A stretch of DNA of 6,067 nucleotides from Planctomycetota bacterium (GTDB lineage: Bacteria > Planctomycetota > J058 > J103), in NCBI GenBank assembly GCA_003694875.1, contig RFJN01000149.1, positions 1 to 6,067 on the forward strand, given 5' to 3'. A program made the position numbers and the translations under genes. The notes beneath the pieces were generated by a model. It was given only the letters and a program-made list of their open reading frames with translations. It was not told the origin of the DNA and searched no databases. This document shows positions 1-5,680 of the stretch, in pieces (positions within the stretch are counted from its first letter, which is position 1; every line of letters begins with the position of its first letter).

Positions 1-2
1 CC

Positions 3-1346
3 CTACCCCAGCGCCTCGAGGAAGCCCAGACGCTCGCGTCGGCGCACCCGGTAGTGCGGGAAGAAGTCGCGCGGGGGCACGAAGCCGAACAACGCCCGCA
101 GCGTCTCGTCGAAGACCGCCCGGAAGTCGGTGTGCACCGGCAGATCGCGCTCCTCGTAGAGCGCCTTCGGATCGAGCGGCGTGTACGCACCGTACACCTT
201 GCCGCCGCGCACCGCCCCGCCGGCGGCCAGCATGATCCCGCCGTGGCCGTGGTCGGTGCCCTCGTTGCCGTTCTCGCGCACCGTCCGGCCGAACTCGCTC
301 ATGGTGAGCACGACGACCTTCTGCGCCCTTTCCTCACCGAGGTCCTCGAGGAAGGCGGTCACCGAACCGGCGAGCCCCTCGAGCATCTCGTGCATCTTGC
401 CGCCCACGCCCCCTTCCCGCGCGTGATGGTCCCAGCCCGGATAGTCGATCGCGGCGACCTCGAGCCCCGCCTCGGCCTTGATCAGCCGCGCGATCTGCCG
501 CAGCTTCTCGGCCAGCGGGTGCTGCGGATACTGGGCGCGGCCCTCGTCCGCAGCGGGCTGCGAGACGATCTTGCGGTAGCGGCGCAGTTCCTCGATCGTG
601 TTGCGGCCGGCCAGCACGACCGGGGCGTTCGGGTCGCCTCCCTCCTCGCGCGGCTCCATCTCGACCATGGGGCCGGTGGCGCCGTCCTCCCCGTAGATCT
701 CGTCGAAGATGTCGAGCGGATCCTCGCCGCCGCGCCCGCCGCGCAGCGGCGGGACGGCGAGCACCGGGTAGGGACCGCGCAGCGAGCGCGGCAGCAGCGC
801 CTGCGCCGCGACCGAGCGGAACTCGCCGGGCTTCGGCTTCCTGCCCTCGGCGCTCAGTTGCAGAAACCGGTTCAGCCAGCCCTGCTTGACCGTCCTGTCG
901 CCGGGCGCCGCGTACTCCATGAAGTCCTGGCAATCGAAGTGGCTGCGGGAGGGGTGCGGGGAGCCGACGTTGATGATCGGGGCGAACTGCTTCTTCTCCC
1001 ACAGCTTGTAGAAGGCGCCGAGCCCGGGGTGCAGGCCGAACATCCGGTTGAGTTCCACCACCCCCGGTTCCTGGCCGCGATCCTTCGGGGCGATGCCGAT
1101 CGTGGGCCGGTGCTGGTAGTAGAAGCGATCCCGGTACGGCACGACCATGTTGAGCGCATCGCAGCCGCCGCGCAGATAGATCACGACGAGGGTCCCCCCG
1201 GTGCCGGACTCCTGCCGTCGCTCGCGCCCCCTGGCGAGCGCGTGCAGCGGCAGCAGGGCCTCGAGCGTCACGCCGGTGAGCGCCACCTGGAGCGAGCGCA
1301 CGAGAAAATCCCGGCGACTGGTCGGCACATCGTCGATCCTGAACAT
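3..1346 (-). CDS. DUF1501 family protein with twin-arginine signal
   Basis: This 447-residue protein belongs to the DUF1501 family, whose members are usually exported and have no settled biochemical role. The family is related to the sulfatase/alkaline phosphatase superfamily. The N-terminus carries a Tat signal: S10-R11-R12-D13-F14-L15, then a weakly hydrophobic stretch to about residue 38, ending near ALA. Family hallmarks are YLRGGCDALNMVVP (57-70), SRSHFDCQDFME (134-144), DYPGWDHH (301-308), MSEFGRTVREN (349-359) and TDHGHGG (364-370). The Asp/His clusters at 301-308 and 365-369 look like metal-ligand positions, which is inference. The ATG at 1346 is chosen because a GGGAGG site lies 7 bases upstream and it puts the RR pair at residues 11-12. 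An in-frame GTG at 1391 overlaps the upstream stop as GTGA and would add 15 residues. The gene follows a DUF1800 gene, the usual partner. It ends at TAG 3 bases from the window edge, so the protein is complete. Confidence 0.9.
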   Translation of the reverse strand: MFRIDDVPTSRRDFLVRSLQVALTGVTLEALLPLHALARGRERRQESGTGGTLVVIYLRGGCDALNMVVPYRDRFYYQHRPTIGIAPKDRGQEPGVVELNRMFGLHPGLGAFYKLWEKKQFAPIINVGSPHPSRSHFDCQDFMEYAAPGDRTVKQGWLNRFLQLSAEGRKPKPGEFRSVAAQALLPRSLRGPYPVLAVPPLRGGRGGEDPLDIFDEIYGEDGATGPMVEMEPREEGGDPNAPVVLAGRNTIEELRRYRKIVSQPAADEGRAQYPQHPLAEKLRQIARLIKAEAGLEVAAIDYPGWDHHAREGGVGGKMHEMLEGLAGSVTAFLEDLGEERAQKVVVLTMSEFGRTVRENGNEGTDHGHGGIMLAAGGAVRGGKVYGAYTPLDPKALYEERDLPVHTDFRAVFDETLRALFGFVPPRDFFPHYRVRRRERLGFLEALG

Positions 1347-1353
1347 GGCACGC

Positions 1354-1359
1354 CCTCCC
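1354..1359 (-). promoter_or_regulatory. Shine-Dalgarno site deciding the DUF1501 start
   Basis: The minus strand reads GGGAGG here, 7 bases before the ATG at 1346. This favours that ATG over the GTG at 1391, which has only a GGAG about 11 bases upstream, and over the ATG at 1361. Confidence 0.6.
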
Positions 1360-1387
1360 ATGGTGGCCCGGCTCTGTCCGGACCCGC

Positions 1388-3049
1388 TCACTGGCGCTGA
1401 AACTCCGGAGACCCGATCAGCAGCGCGACGAGGCGCTGCACCACCGCGCGTCGCGGCATGCCCTGCATCCGGCGCTCGGTCTCGCGCAGCACACGGAAGG
1501 TGCGCTCACCGACACCGAAGGGCATGAGCCGGTGCACGAGTTGCACGCTCAGCGGTCGATCCTCGTCTGCCCCTCTCGCGAACGCCCTCCAGTCGATCCG
1601 GATCGCGGCCCGCCCCCGCCCGACGAGGTCGAGCGCGAGCTGCCACCGCAGCGCGAGCACCCCCGGATCGAGCCACGCCTCGCGGGTGTCGTAGTAGCCC
1701 GTGGGGTCGGCGCACTGGTAGATGGGCTGCCGCATGATCTTGAGCGCCTGCAGAACGCGCTTCGGCTTCCGGACTTCGGCTCCCGTGGCACGAAGTGCGG
1801 CGACGGTGAACTCGAAGGGGGTGCGGAACTTGGTCCCCACGTACCTCGGATCGAAGAAGGCGGGATCGAGGATGATCGCGCGCGTGACCTCGCGCAGATC
1901 TCCTTTCGTGTCGAGGAACACCCCGGCGATGCGTTCGACGAGATCCTCGGGCGGGTTGTCGGTCACGAGATAGACGCACAGCTTGCGTGCGATGAAGTGT
2001 GCCGTGCGGGGATCGCGAGCGAGCTTGCGGATGATCACCTCGCCTTCGGCGACGCCGCGAATCCGGCTCCTGCCCCCCACAACCATGCCGAGCACGCGCT
2101 TGGCGCCCTGGTCGTGCACCCCGGCGCGAAAGCGGAAGCCGAAGCTTCCGCGCGGGCCGGCGTCGACGGTCCAGCCGGTGAGCACGCGGGCGAGCTCGCG
2201 CACGTCGCGCTGGGTGTAGCCGTTGTCGACGCCGAGGGTGTGGAGTTCGAGCAGTTCGCGGGCGTAGTTCTCGTTGAGGCCGCGTTCGCGCGCGAGCCGC
2301 TGCAGTCGGCGGTTCTTGTCGGCGCCCGGCTGCGCGAGCAGTTTCTTCTCGTCCTCGCTGAGTGGACGCTGCGACAGGACGTTGTCGAGGTAGACGAGCA
2401 TGGCGGGGTGCTTCGCCGAGGCGAGGAGCATGTCCTCGAAGCGGCCGAAGACGTGCTTGCGGATGACGTCTTGCTCGTAGTTGACGGTGAAGAAGCGGCA
2501 GGCGTTCTTGCTGACGTCGACGTTGAAGTGGTTGCGCCAGAAGTTGCACATGACCTCGAAGAGCTGGCGTTCGCTGTAGAGCGCCCGGATCAGCGTCGCC
2601 TGCACCAGCTCTCTCGCCGGCTGCTGCTTGAGCTGGTTGACCCGGCGCTTCTCCGCCTGGGAATCGTCCCGCGGCTTCTGGCGGAAGGTGTCGATGATCT
2701 CCCGGTTGGTCATGTGCAGGGACTTGAAGCCCGCAAGGCGTCGCTCGCACGCGCTGTCGTCGATCTTCTCCGGGTGCAACTGCTTCTCGACCCACGCCTT
2801 CCAGCCGAGCGCGGCGACGCGGTCCACCTCTCCCGGCCGCGCTCCGAAGGTGAGCCGCGACAGCACATGCGCCGCCTTCTGCCGTTCGGTGAGTTGCGTG
2901 TGCCCGGTGCGGGCGCGCGTCGTCTCGTCCCCTCGCACGGCGCTCCCCGGGCCGAAGGCCACGACGACCGCTGCCACGAGCGCGAGTTGCAGCGCGCGGC
3001 GCAGCCTGTAGCTCGACACCACCGGCAGCCCTCCCTGTGCTCGTTTCAT
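1388..3049 (-). CDS. DUF1800 family protein, exported
   Basis: This 553-residue protein is a typical full-length DUF1800 member; the family's function is unknown. The N-terminus has a basic stretch (R15-R18), a hydrophobic core at about 19-33 (LQLALVAAVVVAF) and a possible signal-peptidase site near AVRG/D (37-41), so export through Sec is likely. Family blocks follow in order: AHVLSRLTFGARPGEVDRV (60-78), NFWRNHFNVDVSK (169-181), LNENYARELLELHTLGV (258-274), RDVRELARVLTGW (281-293), HFIARKLCVYLV (351-362) and RTPFEFTVAALRATGA (409-424). The C-terminal tail LIGSPEFQ (544-551) is also characteristic. The ATG at 3049 has a GAGG 5 bases upstream. An in-frame GTG at 3022 has a better AGGGAGG site 6-7 bases upstream and would give a shorter signal-peptide n-region, so it is a serious alternative. 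The frame stays open upstream to 3436, but that part overlaps the epimerase gene antiparallel-free in another frame and has no family similarity. Confidence 0.9.
   Translation of the reverse strand: MKRAQGGLPVVSSYRLRRALQLALVAAVVVAFGPGSAVRGDETTRARTGHTQLTERQKAAHVLSRLTFGARPGEVDRVAALGWKAWVEKQLHPEKIDDSACERRLAGFKSLHMTNREIIDTFRQKPRDDSQAEKRRVNQLKQQPARELVQATLIRALYSERQLFEVMCNFWRNHFNVDVSKNACRFFTVNYEQDVIRKHVFGRFEDMLLASAKHPAMLVYLDNVLSQRPLSEDEKKLLAQPGADKNRRLQRLARERGLNENYARELLELHTLGVDNGYTQRDVRELARVLTGWTVDAGPRGSFGFRFRAGVHDQGAKRVLGMVVGGRSRIRGVAEGEVIIRKLARDPRTAHFIARKLCVYLVTDNPPEDLVERIAGVFLDTKGDLREVTRAIILDPAFFDPRYVGTKFRTPFEFTVAALRATGAEVRKPKRVLQALKIMRQPIYQCADPTGYYDTREAWLDPGVLALRWQLALDLVGRGRAAIRIDWRAFARGADEDRPLSVQLVHRLMPFGVGERTFRVLRETERRMQGMPRRAVVQRLVALLIGSPEFQRQ
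3029..3036 (-). promoter_or_regulatory. Internal Shine-Dalgarno-like site for an alternative DUF1800 start
   Basis: The minus strand reads AGGGAGGG, 6 bases before a GTG at 3022 (codon 10 of the annotated frame). If used, translation would begin just before SSYRLRRALQ and give a compact Sec signal peptide. The site lies inside the reading frame from ATG 3049, so sequence alone cannot decide between the two. Confidence 0.35.
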
Positions 3050-3119
3050 CGCCCCCTCGTCGAGCAACGCGCCGGATCGTTCGAGGTTGCGCACCGATTG
3101 TCGGCCTCTCCGCGGGCGT

Positions 3120-4079
3120 TCAGTACGCCTCGACGGTCCGCCGCAGCCCTTCCTCGAACGACACGATCGGCTCGTAGCCGAGTTCCTCCCGCGCCCGCGT
3201 GATGTCGGCCTGCGAGTGCTTGACATCGCCGGGCCGCGGGGGCGCGAACTCCGGCTCGATCCGCGTGCCGAGCACCTCGTTGAGCTTCTCGACGAGTTCG
3301 AGCAGCGACACGCGTCCCCCGCACGCGATGTTGTAGACCCGCCCGCTGCATGCTGCCGGAGACGTTCCCGCGAGGAGGTTCGCATGCACCACGTTGTCGA
3401 CGTGCGCGAAATCCCTCGACTGCAGGCCGTCACCAAAGATCGTCGGCGCCCTGCCGGCCTTCATGGCGGTGATGAACTTCGGGATCACCGCCGAGTACTG
3501 GCTGGTGGGATCCTGCCGCGCCCCGAACACGTTGAAGTAGCGCAGCACGACGGTGTGCAGCCCCCAGAGCCTCGCCGCAAGCTGCACGTAGTACTCGCCG
3601 GCGAGCTTGCTCGCGGCATACGGCGAAACGGGCTGCGCCAGCATGTCCTCGCGTTTCGGCAGCAGCTCGCTCTCGCCGTACGCCGAGGACGAACCGGCAT
3701 AGACGAGCCGCTCTACCCCTTGCGCCACCGCTGCCCGCACGAGGTTCAACGTCCCGGTGGCATTGACCGCGTGGGAGTCCTCGGGTGCCTCCACCGACAG
3801 CGCGACCGAGGGCAGTGCCGCCTCGTGAAAGACGACCTCGATCCCTCGACACGCGGCCGCGCAGTCCTCGGGGCGTCGAACGTCCCCCTCCTGCACCTCG
3901 ATCGCGTCCGCCACCTCTTCCAGGTTGCGCCGCGACCCGGTCGAGAAGTCGTCGAGCACGCGCACGTGGGCGCCACGACGCACGAGGGCATGCACGAGGT
4001 GCGAACCGATGAAGCCGCCTCCCCCCGTGACCAGGACACGCCGAGCTGCATAGGCTCCCTCGGGTAGTGCACGCCCCAT
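3120..4079 (-). CDS. NAD-dependent UDP-sugar 4-epimerase, WbpP/GalE type
   Basis: This 319-residue protein is an extended short-chain dehydrogenase of the GalE/WbpP/TviC group. These cytoplasmic enzymes invert C4 of UDP-hexoses, UDP-N-acetylhexosamines or their uronic acids through a transient 4-keto intermediate. The NAD-binding Gly motif G19-x-x-G22-x-x-G25 follows the first beta strand, and D43-D44 ends the second strand. The catalytic site is visible as S131/S132 in GSSSAYG and Y154-x-x-x-K158 in SPYAASK. The segments HEAALPSVALSVE (85-97), RYFNVFGARQDP (180-191) and PRPGDVKHSQADI (281-293) resemble the WbpP-like epimerases that prefer N-acetylated substrates, so UDP-GlcNAc/GalNAc or UDP-GlcNAcA/GalNAcA is the likely pair. 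The exact substrate cannot be read from motifs. ATG 4079 has GGGAGG 6 bases upstream. A GTG at 4118 overlaps the preceding stop as GTGA and would add 13 residues. The gene lies directly behind the dehydrogenase gene, which fits sequential action on UDP-sugars. Confidence 0.9.
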   Translation of the reverse strand: MGRALPEGAYAARRVLVTGGGGFIGSHLVHALVRRGAHVRVLDDFSTGSRRNLEEVADAIEVQEGDVRRPEDCAAACRGIEVVFHEAALPSVALSVEAPEDSHAVNATGTLNLVRAAVAQGVERLVYAGSSSAYGESELLPKREDMLAQPVSPYAASKLAGEYYVQLAARLWGLHTVVLRYFNVFGARQDPTSQYSAVIPKFITAMKAGRAPTIFGDGLQSRDFAHVDNVVHANLLAGTSPAACSGRVYNIACGGRVSLLELVEKLNEVLGTRIEPEFAPPRPGDVKHSQADITRAREELGYEPIVSFEEGLRRTVEAY

Positions 4080-4085
4080 GCGAAT

Positions 4086-4091
4086 CCTCCC
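4086..4091 (-). promoter_or_regulatory. Shine-Dalgarno site deciding the epimerase start
   Basis: The minus strand reads GGGAGG, 6 bases before the ATG at 4079. That start gives a short lead of about 14 residues before the first beta strand of the NAD domain, as is normal for the family. It is preferred to the overlapping GTG at 4118. Confidence 0.65.
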
Positions 4092-4114
4092 AGTTGCCGG
4101 GCCAACCTCGCCCC

Positions 4115-5431
4115 TCACAATCTCTCAATGTGATCGCCCTCGATCCCTCGCAGGAGATTGCGCGTATCGAACACCCGTCGCGCATGGCGCGCGATCGCGC
4201 TCCGATCGAACGCCGCGTGGTCCACGAGGACGACGACGAGATCCGCCTTCGCCAGCCGATCTGCATCCGGCTCCACCGCTTCGAGCCGCCTCGAGCCTAC
4301 CACACACCGCGGGACGTGGGGATCGGCGTACTCGAGCACCGCGCCGAGGCGCAACAGGCCTGCAGCGACGTCGATCGCCGCCGATTCCCGGACATCGCTC
4401 GTGTCGCGCTTGTACGCCATGCCGAGCAGCAGGAGGCGACTGCCGCGCACGGGGCGGCCGGCGTCGTTGAGAAGCTCGATGATGCGCCCGATACAGTACT
4501 GCGGCATGCTCCGGTTCACGGCGTCGGCGACGCCTATGAAGCGGGCCTCGTACCGTAGCGCCCGCATGCGCCAGCTGAGATACAGGGGGTCGACCGGGAT
4601 GCAGTGGCCGCCGAGCCCCGGCCCCGGGTAGAAGGGGGCGAAGCCGAAGGGCTTGGTCGCGGCGGCCTCGATGACCTCCCAGACATCGACGCCGAGACGG
4701 TGGCAGATACACGCCATCTCGTTCGCGAGCCCTATGTTCACGGCGCGGTACGTGTTCTCGAGCAACTTCACCATCTCGGCGGCGCGCAGGCTCGAGACGC
4801 CCACCACACGCCGGGTGATCGTCTCGTACAGGGCAGCCGCAAGCTGCCGGCACCGGGGCGTCGCCCCCCCTACCACCTTGGGGGTATTGGCGATGCCGAA
4901 CTCGCGGTTGCCCGGATCGACGCGCTCGGGGCTGAACGCCACGAACACGTCCCGTCCGACCGTCCAGCCCCGCTGCTCGAGTTGTCTGCAGATCAACTCC
5001 TCGGTCGCTCCCGGATACGCCGTCGACTCGAGGACGACGAGGCTCCCTTCCCGAAGCCGCGGGGCGATCTCCGCGACGGCCTGCAGCACGCAGGTGAGAT
5101 CCGGCTCGCGCGTCTTGCGCAGCGGGGTGGGAACGCAGATCACGACCACGCCCACGTCCCGCACCGGTTCGTACGACGTGCTCGCCCGCAGACGCCCCGC
5201 CGCCAGGACACGCTGCCATTGCGCCGCGTCGATGTCGTCGACCTCGCGATGGCCACGCGAGATGCGCCCCACCTTGTCGCGATCGGTGTCGATCCCCACC
5301 ACCGGGAATCCCGCGTCGGCAAACGCCACGGCGAGAGGCAGTCCGACGTAGCCGAGTCCGATCACGCCGACGGGCACGTCCCGGGTGCGCAAGCGGCCGA
5401 GCCACGCTTCGGCATGCTTCTCGCCCGCCAC
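4115..5431 (-). CDS. UDP-N-acetylglucosamine 6-dehydrogenase, WbpA type
   Basis: This 438-residue protein is a nucleotide-sugar dehydrogenase of the UDP-Glc/GDP-Man family. It most resembles WbpA, which oxidises UDP-GlcNAc twice with NAD+ to UDP-GlcNAcA in the cytoplasm for surface polysaccharides. The Rossmann motif is G25-LGYVG-30 with D48 at the end of strand two. The NAD-domain blocks CVPTPL (99-104) and LESTAYPGATEE (134-145) follow. The central helix EMVKLLENTYRAVNIGLANE (219-238) carries the expected K222 and N226. The catalytic cysteine is C277 in PGPGLGGHCIPVDPLYL, with D281 after it. The 'CIPVDP' form together with AAATKPFGFAPFYPG fits the WbpA branch better than the WbpO/TviB branch, which usually reads HCIGVDPYYL. 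The C-terminal domain contains LLLLGMAYKRDTSDVRES (333-350). No ATG is available before the Rossmann fold. The GTG at 5431 is chosen because GGAGG lies 8 bases upstream and the length fits the family. It is the first gene of the minus-strand unit. Confidence 0.92.
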   Translation of the reverse strand: MAGEKHAEAWLGRLRTRDVPVGVIGLGYVGLPLAVAFADAGFPVVGIDTDRDKVGRISRGHREVDDIDAAQWQRVLAAGRLRASTSYEPVRDVGVVVICVPTPLRKTREPDLTCVLQAVAEIAPRLREGSLVVLESTAYPGATEELICRQLEQRGWTVGRDVFVAFSPERVDPGNREFGIANTPKVVGGATPRCRQLAAALYETITRRVVGVSSLRAAEMVKLLENTYRAVNIGLANEMACICHRLGVDVWEVIEAAATKPFGFAPFYPGPGLGGHCIPVDPLYLSWRMRALRYEARFIGVADAVNRSMPQYCIGRIIELLNDAGRPVRGSRLLLLGMAYKRDTSDVRESAAIDVAAGLLRLGAVLEYADPHVPRCVVGSRRLEAVEPDADRLAKADLVVVLVDHAAFDRSAIARHARRVFDTRNLLRGIEGDHIERL

Positions 5432-5439
5432 CGTGCTCG

Positions 5440-5444
5440 CCTCC
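5440..5444 (-). promoter_or_regulatory. Shine-Dalgarno site deciding the dehydrogenase GTG start
   Basis: The minus strand reads GGAGG, 8 bases before GTG 5431. The open frame runs on to 5995, but the residues upstream of 5431 look like nothing in the family and cross both the divergent promoter region and the opposite-strand gene. This site therefore fixes the start. Confidence 0.6.
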
Positions 5445-5468
5445 GCCGCCCCCGTCCCGTGTTGCGCG

Positions 5469-5497
5469 AGCGTAGCACCGGCAACGCGTGCGGGCAA
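5469..5497 (-). promoter_or_regulatory. Candidate sigma-70 promoter for the minus-strand unit
   Basis: On the minus strand a TTGCCC -35 box (5492-5497) is followed by a 17-base spacer and a TACGCT -10 box (5469-5474). The -10 is preceded by TGC, giving an extended -10 (TGCTACGCT). The -35 matches consensus at four of six positions and the -10 at three of six. The implied start of transcription is near 5462, leaving a leader of about 30 bases that contains the Shine-Dalgarno site. Spacing and position are good, but the boxes are weak, as is common in GC-rich genomes. Confidence 0.4.
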
Positions 5498-5521
5498 CAA
5501 GGCGCGCTCCCTCCGGCCGGA

Positions 5522-5549
5522 CGCGTGGCGGTTGCCGCAACCCCACGCG
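5522..5549. repeat. 28-base interrupted inverted repeat between divergent promoters
   Basis: The left arm is CGCGTGG (5522-5528), one unpaired C (5529) and GGTTG (5530-5534). A CCG loop follows (5535-5537), then the right arm CAACC (5538-5542) and CCACGCG (5543-5549). All twelve arm pairs are exact apart from the single bulge. It lies upstream of both predicted transcription starts and overlaps the -35 box of the plus-strand candidate promoter. No T-tract follows on either strand, so a terminator is unlikely. It may be a binding site for a dimeric regulator or a cruciform-forming element. Confidence 0.6.
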
Positions 5550-5560
5550 GTGCATACAGT
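5532..5560 (+). promoter_or_regulatory. Candidate sigma-70 promoter for the RIFT-barrel gene
   Basis: A TTGCCG -35 box (5532-5537) and a TACAGT -10 box (5555-5560) are separated by 17 bases. Each matches consensus at four of six positions. Transcription would start near 5567, giving a leader of about 114 bases that contains a 15-base palindrome. The -35 box lies in the centre of the 28-base inverted repeat, so a protein bound there would compete with RNA polymerase. Confidence 0.35.
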
Positions 5561-5581
5561 GTCGCCGCATGCCGGGGGCCT

Positions 5582-5596
5582 CGGGAAGGCTTCCCG
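5582..5596. repeat. 15-base palindrome in the leader of the RIFT-barrel gene
   Basis: CGGGAAG and CTTCCCG form perfect 7-base arms around one central G. The site lies about 15 bases after the predicted plus-strand transcription start. It could be an operator; a one-base loop makes it a poor RNA hairpin unless the inner pairs open. Confidence 0.45.
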
Positions 5597-5680
5597 GTCG
5601 AGACGGGCACCGCTCCTGCGCCTGCTCGCATCGGAGCGGACGGACAGCGACGCAACACCCCGGGAAAGGGAACGACCGAC

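Noticed and set aside
54..1400. 448-codon plus-strand open frame opposite the DUF1501 gene
   Set aside because: It mirrors the minus-strand gene. Its translation is rich in Arg, Ala, His and Leu with no family motif, as expected from antisense reading of GC-rich codons.
3050..3119. Possible terminator or promoter in the 70-base gap between the epimerase and DUF1800 genes
   Set aside because: I found no stem followed by a T-tract on the minus strand and no convincing -35/-10 pair. Only short imperfect complementarities are present.
1532..3202. 556-codon plus-strand open frame opposite the DUF1800 gene
   Set aside because: It is a long antisense shadow with low-complexity Val/Glu/Ala/Leu composition and no recognisable domain. 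The opposite frame carries clear DUF1800 blocks throughout.
3087..4067. 326-codon plus-strand open frame opposite the epimerase gene
   Set aside because: The minus strand encodes an intact epimerase with catalytic and NAD motifs. The plus-strand product is Arg-rich and shows no motif.
4080..4114. Small stem (GTTG/CAAC around a 6-base loop) before the epimerase start
   Set aside because: Only four base pairs, too weak for a terminator or a regulatory hairpin.
5611..5638. CGCTCC/GGAGCG inverted repeat in the leader of the plus-strand gene
   Set aside because: Six-base arms with a 16-base loop are likely by chance in GC-rich DNA.
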